A DNA stretch of 44,233 nt from Zygophlyctis sp. KS116 (lineage: Eukaryota; Chytridiomycota), in NCBI GenBank assembly GCA_054661495.1, contig BAAFSQ010000069.1:1-44233 (forward strand), given 5' to 3'. Every line of letters starts with the position of its first letter. Within the stretch, counting starts at the first letter, position 1. The translations under genes and the position numbers were made by a program. The notes beneath the pieces are model-generated. The model ran no database searches, was not told the origin of the DNA, and saw only the letters and a program-made list of their open reading frames with translations. Shown one piece after another: positions 31,814-41,754 of the stretch.

Positions 31814-33315
31814 CTATATTCTTGTGTAAAAGAGCATGTAAACTTGACGATCACTCTTGTCTTGTAATACATCCTCCAGGGTGGATTTAGATAAAACAGT
31901 GTCATCTATAAGCATCCAGTCCTTGGAACCTAATAAAACATGGCAAGTATAATGACCACCGGTAGACATTTTTCCATGATGATATACAACTATTATAAAG
32001 AATTATATTATTACCTCCAGACAAGTAGTATTCTGTACTTATTCCTTGGCTAGATTGTGATAGCATTTCTCGAGTTATTTTTAAATGAGATTCATAGTTT
32101 ACGAATTTACAAAGTTTATGGGTAGCTTGAGTGCCAGGTTCAAATACAAACCTTTTTAAATGAAGGATAAGAATAGGTGGAAGACTTTCGATTAATGTTT
32201 GCTTGGTAGCTTCCACTGGGGTTTTGTTTGATCGATTGAATCCATGAAGATGTTCTGGTTCAGTCAAATGATGAAGGGCATCAATTATACTGTTCACGTG
32301 TAAAGGCTACAAGATAAATAGAAACAGAATATACCGTTATATCTAATTGAAGAGATTGAAAAGGCTGTATTGTGACTGAATCTTTATTCCCAGAAGCTTT
32401 TACAACGGATCTCATAGAACCTCCAAAAAGAAGAGAAATAGGAGAGTCGTTTGAAGCCTTTTGTACAACAATTGGCTTATTTTTCGGACCAATTTCAGTC
32501 CATTCCTTTTGGATAATAGGCTGTTCTTGATCTTGATTCAGGGAAAGTAGCTCTTGTTCTAAACCATCTAATAGAAATCCCAGGAATTCTTCTGCGTCTT
32601 CTTGTCGCCCCTTCAATATTATCAATTACTTAGTCTACCTTTTGAGTATCAAACTTTTTCAAGTGATATAGAGCATCAAAAACATTTTGCGACAATGTCG
32701 ATTCATCATCATCATCTTGAAATACTGTCTTGAACTCCCCTAAAAATCCAATCCTAACTATGAATATGAAAATAATTACAGCGCCTTGACTAGATTTCCA
32801 GTACTACGACCGCTTTTAGCCAAATCGTCAAAGTAGTTATAGAATGGCGGACAGTGTATTAATGGTTGTAAGATTGAATTCATATAGCACATATTTCCCG
32901 TATTCACTAATCCTCTTGGTACTATTGGCCTCGGATTAAAATCTAGCTTTGGGTCTGTTTATATTATTAAATTAAAAATACATCTTGGTGTTTGATCTAC
33001 GGATTCTCTTACAGTGACTTTTGATGTGCCATTAGAGTCTTCGCCTTGTGTTTTGAGAAGAGACGCCCATGTCTTTGGACATTTATCCGTAATCTCCACC
33101 TTTTCAGATTCTACACCATCAGTAGCGTTTTCCAGATCCAACGGTTCATCATTATTTATTTTGCAGCTGCTAGGCGGCGGTTGATCATTTGTCTTTGCAG
33201 TTGAAGGGAGTGAGCCAAAGGTTAATGATGCTTTAATGACTGGCGGTGCGCATGGATCATATCCACCAGTACTGGCAGGAAGAGAAAGTGGCAACTTAAC
33301 ATTACAAAAAATCAT
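31814..33315 (-). CDS. Ubiquitin hydrolase, USP10/Ubp3-like
   Basis: Six exons give 455 aa: 32982-33315, 32780-32954, 32639-32753, 32335-32610, 32015-32306, 31814-31989; introns 27, 26, 28, 28 and 25 nt. Cys box NTGNMCYMNSILQPLIHCPP, GRQEDAEEFLGFLLDGL, LPPILILHLKRFVFE and His box STGGHYTCHVLL with following DDT give a complete USP fold. The sequence resembles USP10/Ubp3, which acts with G3BP/Bre5 in traffic and ribophagy. The start is taken at Met 33315; the frame is open further upstream to 33477, but that would overlap the polymerase eta coding end. N-terminal ~110 residues are low complexity. Confidence 0.87.
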
Positions 33316-33394
33316 ATTTTTACAGTTGGAAATGTCTGACGTTTCAATACAGTTATCGATCCAAAGGTAATTGAGTTTGACTCCTGTTGAAAAT

Positions 33395-34883
33395 TCATTC
33401 CTTTGAGAAAAAGTCCAAAATGGTTTTTTTTCTTTTTTTGACGTGTGGTGGTGGGGGATCAGAGAGTTTGAGGGCATAATGCCAGTCCGAATGCTCCAAT
33501 TTTTGATTCAAACGAATCATAGCAAAGCATTCGGGACACTGTACAAGATCTTTCTCTAGCCAATTTGACAAAAGTCCTTGTTTTGAATCAACAGCTTCTA
33601 AATTTGTCAGAGAAAATTCAATTCTTGAACACGGAAATTCTGCTCTTTCAATTTTAAAAAGAGAAAGTCCTTTAGCTGCAATCATTGAAGGTGAATCTAT
33701 GATTCCTATAGGTCCTGAACGAGTTTTTTGCACATGATTAAGAGTCATGCATAATACTAGAGTTTTCGGTCTCCTAGAATTTGTTTCAAATTCATAAACA
33801 ATTCTAGCATACAATTCAGATGATAGAATTTCAATCCATGATTTTACTTGATCAGAATTAGTAAGATTTGGTCTAAATGTTTTGCATGCAGCCATAGATT
33901 TTACTAAATTATTTTCCACAACTTGAATTAGAAATATAAAATACCTGGATCATCATCAATTCCACGAATTATATTATAAATCCAATCTCCAGAGTCTTTA
34001 TCAATCACTTTCTTGAAATCATCAGCACTTTTAGACCACAAATCTCCACAATTTAAGATTCCAAAAGAAGATTCTAAAAGAGAACCTAATTTCCCTCCAA
34101 GTCCCTTAATTTTTGTAGCTGGCAATTCTCGTAAAAAATCTAAAACTTGAGACTGGCATAAAACAGACTGCTTATTAGGCTTATGCATTGAAGACACTAA
34201 TTTGGCCAATGTCTTATTATGCGCAATTCCAGAAGAGCAAGTATAACCACATTCTTTAAATATTGCATCTCTGATATCTTGACAAATTTCTGCTCCTATT
34301 TTCAGTCTCCAATCACTACCAAAAGACTCTAAATTATTCCCAATATAAAAAGTTCCACTAGAATCCCAATCTATCATTTCTTTCTGAGTCATTTTTAGCA
34401 ATCATACCATTCTCAACCAAATCTTTAATCCTTTCATCTACTACTCCAGTTAAATCCGCGTACGCTTCATCAATCGAAGCTCTTTGAAAGACTGGACAGT
34501 ATCTCTTTATAATTTTCATGATATCTTGACTAGCTTTCCTATAAAAATCCAATGAAACTTTATGTGTTTGATAAGAAACGTTAGAATGATAATTTGGAAC
34601 AGATTCCCCTTGTGCATAAGTTGCAACATGCACCAATTTCAATTCTAAAACTTTAAATATATAAATTACCTGGGCATTTTTCCAATGCTTCTTTTACATT
34701 ACAATGCCTAGAAATCCCCTTTTCTCTTGCAGCATAATTCACAGCAATCAATCCTTGCCATTGTTGCACAGCTATAATTAAAATTTAGAAATTACCTAGA
34801 GGAACATCAAATGGGATTCCAAGTCTTACATGTTCCACTTGAGTATAAAAAGCATCCATATCTATATGCAAAATCACCCTCAT
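33395..34883 (-). CDS. POLH: DNA polymerase eta (Y family)
   Basis: Five exons give 462 aa: 34796-34883, 34670-34771, 34408-34644, 33945-34379, 33395-33921; introns 24, 25, 28 and 23 nt. Catalytic motifs: HIDMDAFYTQVE, AVNYAAREKGISR, and acidic pair in RASIDEAYADLTG. The thumb/HhH region reads SSGIAHNKTLAKLVSS and IKGLGGKLG; the little finger begins KSMAACKTFRP. A UBZ-type finger (CPEC, then HSDWH) and a C-terminal PIP-like KKTILDFFSKE complete the normal eta layout. It copies past UV dimers at stalled forks after binding ubiquitinated PCNA. The intron at 34380 has two in-frame solutions (28 or 34 nt); I prefer 28 nt. Shorter than the animal enzyme, mainly in the tail. Confidence 0.93.
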
Positions 34884-35061
34884 GAAAAAATTTAAAAAAG
34901 ATAAATCACTCAAATTTAAGAATTCAAAAATCTATTATAAATATTTATAAAAAAGAGTGAAATTATAAGACTAAATTAGAATAGACTCAAAGAATGTGTT
35001 GAGAAAAGTTGGAATTTGGAGTAAAATTTTGCGTGGTTTGAGAATTTGCGCGGTTTTAAAA

Positions 35062-36016
35062 ATGTTTTCGAGAAGAGATTTCTCTGAAACGTTTAGAGCA
35101 TTTCCAGTCTCTATGCTCCCAGGGAATGAACGAGAAAATGTTTTATATGGTGGAAAGAGTAAGATTTCTTTGGCTCAGTATAGTAATTTTACCCCCATCC
35201 TCTCTTTCAAAATTGGCAAGTTTAAATATTTCTTATCCAATGCTCTTTGAGCTTAATAATGATGTAAAGGCAAAAAGTACACATGCAGGTGTTTTAGAAT
35301 TTATTGCTGAAGAGGGAAGAGTTTATGTTCCATTATGGGTAAAGAATTGATATTATTTAAATAAAGATGATGAAATCTTTAGGACTAGAAGCTGGGAATT
35401 TTCTGCATATTAAGAGTATATCTCTTTCACTAGGGAAATTTGTGAAAATTCAACCGCAATCTGTCGATTTTTTAGATATTTCAGATCCTAAAGCAGTTTT
35501 AGAACAATCACTAAGGAATTTTTCTACTTTAACTCAAGGAGATATCATTACAATTAAATACAATTCAAAGTTTTATGATATATTGATATTAGAAACAAAA
35601 CCAGCTGGTAAAGGAATTTCAATCGTAGAAACTGATTTAGAGGTAAACATTATTATTAAATAAAGGTGGATTTCGCTCCTCCAGTTGGTTATGTAGAGCC
35701 TTCATATGCAAAAGAATATCAGCCAAGATCTAGTACAACTTCAATACGAGAACATACTTTTCAAGATAATACAGAATTTGAAGCCTTTGCTGGTCAAGGT
35801 GCAAGGCTATCTGGAAAAGAAAAGAATGAGTCACTTTATCCTTCAAATACAGTCACGGATGCAAAGGACAAAATTCCAGAAGCTTTACGTTTACCTCCTG
35901 GAAAGTTCTTTTTTGGATATCAAGTTAAGCCTTTAAAGACGGGAGAGAAGGAGGATAATGATGCTTTCAAGGGGAAAGGAACATCGCTGAGAGAAGCAAG
36001 ACTTGGAAAGACGTGA
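35062..36016 (+). CDS. UFD1: UFD1, p97/CDC48 cofactor
   Basis: Four exons (35062-35158, 35184-35338, 35367-35642, 35666-36016; introns 25, 28 and 23 nt) give 292 aa. Conserved features: FRAFPVSMLPGNERENVLYG, LNISYPMLFELNND, GVLEFIAEEGRVYVPLW, MMKSLGLEAG, FLDISDPKAVLEQSLRNFS, then VDFAPPVGYVEP. The start MFSRRDFSETFRAFPVSML is at the usual place; an upstream in-frame extension from 34996 is not needed. The terminal FKGKGTSLREARLG matches the family tail. It forms a heterodimer with NPL4 that delivers ubiquitinated substrates to CDC48 in ERAD and nuclear quality control. The stop is 17 bp from that of the convergent KH gene. Confidence 0.95.
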
Positions 36017-36033
36017 TTTATTCTTTTATTTTG

Positions 36034-37198
36034 TTAGAAATTAAGGCCTGGAGGTGCTTCCATTCCAAGTCCTGGAGGTGCCTCTAATCCCATTCCAGGA
36101 GGTGCTTCCATTCCAAGTCCAGGAGGTGCGTCTATTCCCATTCCAGGAGGTGCTTCATCATCTGATTGATCTTGATTCATTACATCATCGTCCATGGGCT
36201 CACCACCAATTTGAGCCTGATACCAATTGTAAAATATAGTATAGTCTTGAAGAGTATATTCAGGCTCTTTCGGGGCATCATCTTCTGCTGATCCAAACTG
36301 ATTAAAACTTGGCTAAAAATTAAAACTTTCAGTCGTCTTACAAGCAATCCAGTCTTTTCCAAAATAATATTTTTGACAATTTCTAATGCATTTGGAGGTC
36401 CTGTCAATGTGATATCTCTTTCTGACCCAGAAGGCTGTTCAATCGTAATTCTAATCCCATATTGCTGATTTAAACTCTTTATAGTTTCACCACCTAATAT
36501 TAATTATATAAACTACCTTTTCCGATAACTAAGCCAACCTTGTCATTTGGAATCTTTAAAACCTCTGTAGTCCCTGCAACCTATTATGATAAATCTCTAA
36601 AATATCTTACTGTAGTCCCAATAACCTCCTTGATCATCTCTTTTGCCTTTGCAATTGCAGCAGGACTACCTTGAATTGTAACACTTTTATCATTAGAAGT
36701 CCTTTCTTGAGAATCTAGTATAATTTTTGCACCAGATTTAGACTGTAAAGAAGTAATAGTTTCCCCTCCTTTACCAATGATGAGACCGACTTTATTTCCA
36801 GGGATTAAAATTGAGACAGAATCACTTTGTTCATTAGACAAAAGATTCATTGGTATTGATCCAGTCTTTATGATATCCTGTATAACTTGTTTAACTTGCG
36901 CAACATCGTGCGGATCTCCCGAAATTTGGAGTTTTCCTTCCCTGTCTGATGCTTTCAATGTAATTTCTACATTATATCCCCTCTCAATCAGCTTGAGAGT
37001 TTCTCCATTCTTTCCAGAGACTAGCCCAACATATTGTCCAGATATATGCATTTCATCTACAAAACTAGAAAACTTCCTTTTGGGATCTGGAGCCTGAATA
37101 GCATCTTGGGCCGGTCGTTTGTATGAAGGTATAGAATCTGTTACAGCTAATTGTGCTGCTATTGCCTTTGCCCGATCTATAGCGTCTTGGACATTCAT
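36034..37198 (-). CDS. Triple KH-domain RNA/ssDNA-binding protein, FUBP-like
   Basis: Four exons (36611-37198, 36517-36580, 36342-36493, 36034-36312; introns 30, 23 and 29 nt) give 360 aa from Met 37198. An in-frame ATG at 37255 would add 19 residues. Three KH domains carry GxxG loops: VGLVSGKNGETLKLIE, VGLIIGKGGETITSLQ and VGLVIGKGGETIKSLN; the last loop is cut by a 23-nt intron. A YTLQDYTIFYNWYQAQ segment resembles the FUBP tyrosine-rich helper region. The tail is APPG octapeptide repeats. Likely a nuclear regulator of transcription or splicing similar to FUBP/KSRP. The exact target is unknown. Confidence 0.85.
36046..36153 (-). repeat. APPG octapeptide repeats, 24-bp units
   Basis: Four full 24-bp units plus a partial one encode APPGxGxE/D (five APPG cores) at the C-terminus of the KH protein. 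Units alternate APPGMG and APPGLG, pointing to duplication of a two-unit block. Pro-Pro-Gly motifs could bind WW or GYF domains; this is inference. Confidence 0.85.
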
Positions 37199-37368
37199 GT
37201 AAAAAACAACAGACCACAACCTAAGCGAATGATTGCCTTGAGCATTCTTGATCATTGATCTTGTTTTATCATTGAGTTTCAGTCAATGCATCCATGCATT
37301 CATCTGTGGTAGATTGCTAATAAACGATTACAAACGGCATCAAAAGTCTCGGGATTTTCGGAAACAAA

Positions 37369-37635
37369 ATGGACGTTCAAGTTCTGCAAACGCTCCTGTT
37401 AAAGTTAAAAGTGCTGGAATTCTCTTCATCTGGACCCGAAGATGATGTCGGACAGGCATTATTGTATATTTAAAATTTAAGATTTAGGAGCTTTTTAGAG
37501 TCTTTAACAGAGTCCAAGAAATTGGAACTAGATATAGTAGAGACAGAGTTAGCAAAATACGCTGGATTGGGGCAAGAATTTAAAGATATTGCACAAGAGT
37601 ACTCAAAAATAGCATTCAAAAAAGAAAAGAATTAG
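37369..37635 (+). CDS. Small coiled-coil protein, possibly augmin-related
   Basis: Two exons (37369-37463 and 37488-37635, intron 24 nt) give 80 aa. The protein is mostly helical (MDVQVLQTLLLKLKVLEFSS, then LELDIVETELAKYAGLGQEF). The segment KYAGLGQEFKDIAQEYSKI resembles a conserved C-terminal stretch I associate with augmin/HAUS subunits (HAUS4-like), but this rests on memory of a short motif. Additional upstream exons cannot be excluded. The stop is 38 bp from the uS2 stop. Confidence 0.5.
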
Positions 37636-37673
37636 AAAATTAGCTTTAGCTTCTATTGATAACAACTAAATGT

Positions 37674-38474
37674 TTAAGCATCCCAAGAAGCAACAGCATC
37701 AGTAGGTTCAGCTCCCCATTCTACAGTAGTCTCAGCTGCAGCCCAGTCTCCAGGAGCAGCAGATACTCCAGCCATGGCCCAGTCTTCTCCTGCACCTTCT
37801 TCTTGAGTCCATTCTGCTTCAGCCTTTTCCACTTCTTCCTTTTCAACTTCTTCAGGATCTCTATAAAAGAACATATCAACCATGATATCCCAAGGTTCAG
37901 ATCTAGAAAGAGTTCCACGTAAACGTAAAACTTCTCTAGATAGCAAGTAATAAGCCAAACCAATTGAATGTTTACCCTTATTATTGATTGGGATAGCTAC
38001 ATCCACAAATTTCAATGGAGAATCAGAGTCACAAAGAGCAATCACTGGAATGTTAACATAAGAAGCCTCAGTAATAGCCTGATGATCAGTTCTGGGATCA
38101 GTGACAATAATCAATCTAGGTTCACGGAAAGATCTGGTAATATAATTTGTCAAAGTACCAGGAGTAAATCTTCCAGCAATAGCCTGAGCCCCAGTGTACA
38201 TTGCAAATTTGAGAGCGGCTCTTTGTCCATAAGGACGAGCAGACACAATACAGACATCAGCAGGATTTTCAATTGTGGCAATAATCCGGGCAGCAAGCAG
38301 TAATTTTTCCCAAGTTTTTCCAATGTTTAAGATGTGAACTCCATCATTTCTTTGCTTCCAGATGTAGGGAAGCATTGCCTTTTCAATATTTTTTGTTCCT
38401 AAATGCGCCTGAGCAGCCAAAAGCATTTGGATATCAGTTTCATTTGGTGATAGAATCGCAGGTACTTTACTCAT
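37674..38474 (-). CDS. RPSA: 40S ribosomal protein uS2 (RPSA)
   Basis: Single uninterrupted frame, 266 aa, unusual here for lacking introns. It has the complete uS2 core: [80 protein letters not shown]. The acidic C-terminal tail contains repeated EW/DW motifs (EWTQEE, DWAMAG, EWGAEP) as in laminin-receptor-like RPSA. Located in the small subunit at the mRNA exit side. Strong call. Confidence 0.97.
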   Translation of the reverse strand: MSKVPAILSPNETDIQMLLAAQAHLGTKNIEKAMLPYIWKQRNDGVHILNIGKTWEKLLLAARIIATIENPADVCIVSARPYGQRAALKFAMYTGAQAIAGRFTPGTLTNYITRSFREPRLIIVTDPRTDHQAITEASYVNIPVIALCDSDSPLKFVDVAIPINNKGKHSIGLAYYLLSREVLRLRGTLSRSEPWDIMVDMFFYRDPEEVEKEEVEKAEAEWTQEEGAGEDWAMAGVSAAPGDWAAAETTVEWGAEPTDAVASWDA

Positions 38475-38656
38475 TTTTAAAATTGCAAATTAGTTCTTAT
38501 TCTTCTTTAAGTAATGACAAGGAGTACTAGAGATTAGTCAATCTTGAGACTTACACAAAATCCTTTTTTGCCGTTTTTAGGTGAAATTGCGCCACAACTT
38601 TTACAGTTGAAATCAACCACAACCTACTTTAGAAACACAAACACTATACAGAGAAA

Positions 38657-38880
38657 ATGCTCCCGTCGTACTTTCCTCTCACAACAAAGAAATGTAAAGA
38701 TGTTTCTCAAGTGTTTTTTGGATGCTTTGAATCCGAATCTATTCCTAATGGTGTAATAATCTTTTTTAAATAAACTAATAGGATCCACAAGTTGCTAAAA
38801 AGGCTGTACTGACCTGCCAAGAACAATTAAATGCATACAAGGAATGCATGGATAAATTCAAAACTCCAAAATGGCACTAA
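38657..38880 (+). CDS. Twin CX9C mitochondrial protein (CHCH)
   Basis: Two exons (38657-38752 and 38782-38880, intron 29 nt) give 64 aa. Two CX9C helices: KCKDVSQVFFGCF and TCQEQLNAYKECM, the arrangement oxidised by MIA40 in the intermembrane space. It starts MLPSYFPLTTKK and ends FKTPKWH. Similar in size to small CHCH proteins linked to respiratory assembly, but I cannot assign a named orthologue. Its TAA overlaps the stop codon of the convergent DHHC gene by 4 nt. Confidence 0.85.
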
Positions 38881-39730
38881 TGATCTCCCATAGAGTATTT
38901 TGCCTTTTCAGATCTCTGCCAGCGAGAATATTCAATACTTGTCATGCCTTTAATATCTTTGATTTAGTTTTTTTCTACATACTTAAAATCCAATGAAAAT
39001 GCAATAAATAGGATAAATAAGTCCATACTATAGTACAAAAGGTTGTAAAAAGAATGCAAAGAGTCAGAATAGTAGGTATAGAGAGATTATAAGCAGTTTC
39101 TAATAGAATGAGAGTAGAAAAGTTACGGATTTTCATGAAGAATGTTGAGTCTGTGAAATATGTAGAAAATACATAGACACTAGTACAAAAATTCATAAAA
39201 CTAAAAGCACATAATAATATCATGCTGGTTATATAGATTCTAGTACTTTAAATAAGAAAAATTACTTGTAATTGGATCTTGCAATGCAATTATTAACGTA
39301 AAAACAATGATGATCTAGTCTATAGACACACTTGTTACAGTATTTACAATGAAGAGATTCCATATGCCTATTATTAAACATGGAAAATTACACATTTGCC
39401 TTGCAAACTAGACAGTATCTAGTTTCAAGAGTAGAATTGGTTTTCAAATATATTCTCTTGTCTGCAGGATCAGAGAAAATTAGAATTATAGCTGATATAA
39501 TTAGTAAGCTCCATAGTATAGAGAGAATAAGAGTTACTGGAACGCGTGTCGACAAGAGTGAAATAAATGGATCATAGAGAGAATAATAGAATGGACCAGA
39601 TCCTAGGACAAAGATCCATGAAAATATAAAATGGATAGATAATGGCCTATAGATTATATTAAATATTGTACAGTTGGCATCCGTGTTTTCTAGCCTTTCT
39701 TTTTAATAAACTTTCCAAATCTATATCCAT
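38877..39730 (-). CDS. DHHC palmitoyltransferase
   Basis: Five exons (39672-39730, 39392-39646, 39266-39367, 38983-39239, 38877-38947; introns 25, 24, 26 and 35 nt) give 247 aa. Two hydrophobic spans come before the Cys-rich domain ([39 protein letters not shown]) and more after ([39 protein letters not shown]). The CRD reads [36 protein letters not shown], with the catalytic DHHC Cys. The last exon supplies TSIE, equivalent to the TTxE motif. Small compared with most DHHC enzymes. Acylates membrane proteins at Golgi, ER or plasma membrane. Substrate unknown. Confidence 0.87.
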
Positions 39731-39858
39731 TTTGTCTCTTGGTTTATTTGGGTTTTTTTGGATTCTAGTGCTTGGAATGAAGAGTGAAAGTTTTTGTAAT
39801 TATTCCGTGAATCTTGTAGGGGTTTATTGGTTTTAGGTTCTGGGCAAACAGAGTCAAA

Positions 39859-40409
39859 ATGTGGAAAGTGAAGAGAGATTCTCCATTAATCCCTCTTCTA
39901 GACCAGCTATATTTAGAATATACGCTAGTAGACTCTCCTCTTGACCTTTCTGGTCCTGATTTTAGTGTTTTATATTTCTCTAAATCCTCTTGTTTTAATG
40001 ATTTAAATAATAAACGTTTAATTGTCCTTGTTGATATGAGATTTATCAAAGATTTATCAATTCTTAGCATGAATCTATTCAGGGATGCTCTAGTAGATGA
40101 AATAATTCCAATCTTTTCTCAACAAGACTTAAAGGAATACCTATCATTCCTTACTCTCAAAGAACCAGAAAATGAGAAATTACTTGATCATTTAGAGTCT
40201 AAATTAATCATGGATTGGATGAATATGCTACAAGTGTCTAGTCATGGTAATTTTTTATAAAATAACAAACAGAGTCTTTAATTCTACAAGAGGAATTTGG
40301 GAATTTTATTAATATCTCTAATGCAACGATTCAAGATTTTAGAGATTTGTCACTAGACAAAACATGTGCAACTCTTGTTTATGAAATGTTTTCATTTAAA
40401 AAAATTTGA
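39859..40409 (+). CDS. Hypothetical protein upstream of SDHAF1
   Basis: Two exons (39859-40246 and 40273-40409, intron 26 nt) give 174 aa. No family recognised. It begins MWKVKRDSPLIPLLDQLYLE and contains LIVLVDMRFIKDLSILSMN and a charged helical region around KEPENEKLLDHLESKLIMDW. No signal peptide, membrane span or known motif. Codon use and the intron look like neighbouring genes, so it is probably real. The TGA is directly followed by the ATG of the next gene (TGAATG). Confidence 0.6.
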
Positions 40410-40672
40410 ATGAAGAGTGGAGTACAAAGGCAAGTTTTACTCTTGTACAAGGATTTCTTGAAAGAGATTAGTCTAAAGGAATTTGATTCTCAGAAAAGAT
40501 TTAAAGAGTATATAAGATCTGAATTTAAGAGAAATTTAGAAATTCCAAAAAATGAATTTAATACTATTGAATATCTCATTAGGTAACTTTGAGAGTATTT
40601 GATCTATCTAGACAGGGAAGAAAGAAACTTGAAATCTTTAAAGATAAATCTTGCACAGACATTTCAATTTAG
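40410..40672 (+). CDS. SDHAF1: SDH assembly factor 1 (LYR protein)
   Basis: Two exons (40410-40582 and 40612-40672, intron 29 nt) give 77 aa. The start MKSGVQRQVLLLYKDFLKEI carries the LYR-family motif (LYK for LYR). The later FKRNLEIPKNEFNTIEYLIR and QGRKKLEIFKDKS match SDHAF1 (yeast Sdh6), whose second part contains IEYLxRxGRRQL. SDHAF1 helps insert Fe-S clusters into SDHB in the mitochondrial matrix. The ATG immediately follows the stop of the upstream gene. Confidence 0.85.
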
Positions 40673-40908
40673 ACTCTCTGCATCTCTAGGCTTTCCAGGT
40701 TTAGGTCCAGGTTGAAACTTGCAGTGATCTACTTTCTCATGATTATCCTGTCATGGTAGGAGTATTTTGAAGAATGAGGAATTTGAAATTATTAGGTAAT
40801 GCTTGAAAATAAAAACTCGAGAATTACTAGATAATTTTGACAAATTTTAGAATTTTATAAATTATCGGGAATAAAATAAGAATAAAAATCTAATAAAAAT
40901 CGAAAAAA
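40673..40908. other. Intergenic spacer upstream of NDUFS6
   Basis: AT-rich spacer of 236 bp with no coding frame I could join to either neighbour and no obvious RNA gene. Presumed SDHAF1 3' end and NDUFS6 promoter. Confidence 0.5.
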
Positions 40909-41325
40909 ATGCTCAAAATGAGATTTCTCAAGACAACATTTTCCACAAAAAGTCATTTACTAAAAGACTCTCTTCAGACAAAGACTTGGTCCCTCTCCCA
41001 ACAATCTAAAAGCAAAGCAATGTCTGGTCCAAGGTATTTTTCTAAAGTTTAATTCTAGATTTGAACAAACAGATTTCCAAGTCCAAGTAAGTCTAATAAT
41101 GTTTAAAATTAGCCTAATCCCCCAATCGCTCAAGAACTCATTGCTAATGTTCCTGTTAATTTTGTAGATGCGCGAGTCGTTGCCTGTGATGGAGGAGACC
41201 TGGGACATCCAAAAGTATTCTTGAATTTGGATCAGGGTAAACCAATGTCATGTGGTATATCAAATATTTTTTTAAAAAACTATATAGGATACTGTGGACT
41301 CCGTTATCAAAGAAGAGAACATTAA
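40909..41325 (+). CDS. NDUFS6: Complex I zinc-binding subunit NDUFS6
   Basis: Four exons (40909-41033, 41059-41086, 41113-41254, 41288-41325; introns 25, 26 and 33 nt) give 110 aa. A basic/hydroxylated presequence (MLKMRFLKTTFSTKS) is followed by LIANVPVNFVDARVVACDGG and the zinc site GHPKVFLNL plus SCGYCGLRY (C, H, C, C ligands). NDUFS6 (yeast lineages: NUMM) sits in the N-module of mitochondrial complex I. Its presence suggests a complex I-containing respiratory chain. The final TAA is part of a TTAA that is also the stop of the convergent ENY2 gene. Confidence 0.92.
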
Positions 41326-41720
41326 GGATTTTCATTTAGAAATTCACGAACAAGTTGGAATAGTTCAGTCTTTATAGATTCAGGAACTTTGGCTAATCTT
41401 TAATAAATTCTCTCTTACCTCTGGCATGAGGGGTGATCTCTTGGATTAATTTTTCAACAGAAACTGTCTCAAGTCCCTTGGTTTGAATATAATCTAGCAT
41501 TAAACCTTGACCTAAACACACCTTTACAGTAGCTCTTGATTTCTTCTCTCCATCCACACTCTGATAGCTTTATTCTTAGGTATTCTTTTAATCTGAGGTT
41601 AGTTTAGAGGATAAACCTTTCTTTTTCTCCAGATTTTGATAGTTTCTGGTCAATAATATTTCTAAAGTTTCTATTATCTGATCTAAGATTAAATAAAAGT
41701 AAAAGATAATACTCTGACAT
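41322..41720 (-). CDS. ENY2: SAGA/TREX-2 subunit ENY2 (Sus1)
   Basis: Five exons (41713-41720, 41617-41682, 41522-41592, 41419-41493, 41322-41392; introns 30, 24, 28 and 26 nt) give 96 aa, close to the family size. The alignment landmarks are IIDQKLSKSGEKERLKEYL, LSECGWREEIKSYCKDYI, KLIQEITPHARAKVPESIK and a final LVREFLNEN. None of these exons is long enough to be seen alone. The 8-nt first exon (MSE) is inferred; reading through the 30-nt intron also stays in frame but adds a Leu-rich stretch that looks intronic. ENY2 works in H2B deubiquitination and gene-gating mRNA export. Stop codon shared with NDUFS6. Confidence 0.88.
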
Positions 41721-41754
41721 TTTCCCCGTCAATTTAATTTTTCAAAAAACAAAT

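Noticed and set aside
32754-32779. 22-nt version of the second USP10 intron
   Set aside because: The earlier AG leads straight into a TAG stop; the AG four bases later (26 nt) restores LIGFLGEFKTVF.
32959-33477. Longer USP10-like start at 33477
   Set aside because: This extension overlaps the conserved C-terminus of polymerase eta (PIP-like KKTILDFFSKE) and adds low-complexity residues; Met 33315 is a simpler start.
34996-35250. UFD1 start at 34996 and read-through past 35158
   Set aside because: UFD1 similarity starts at Met 35062, and the unspliced frame after 35158 replaces the conserved LNISYPMLF segment.
36584-37255. KH protein start at 37255
   Set aside because: In frame but adds 19 residues lacking family similarity; Met 37198 leaves a larger divergent promoter. 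Not excluded.
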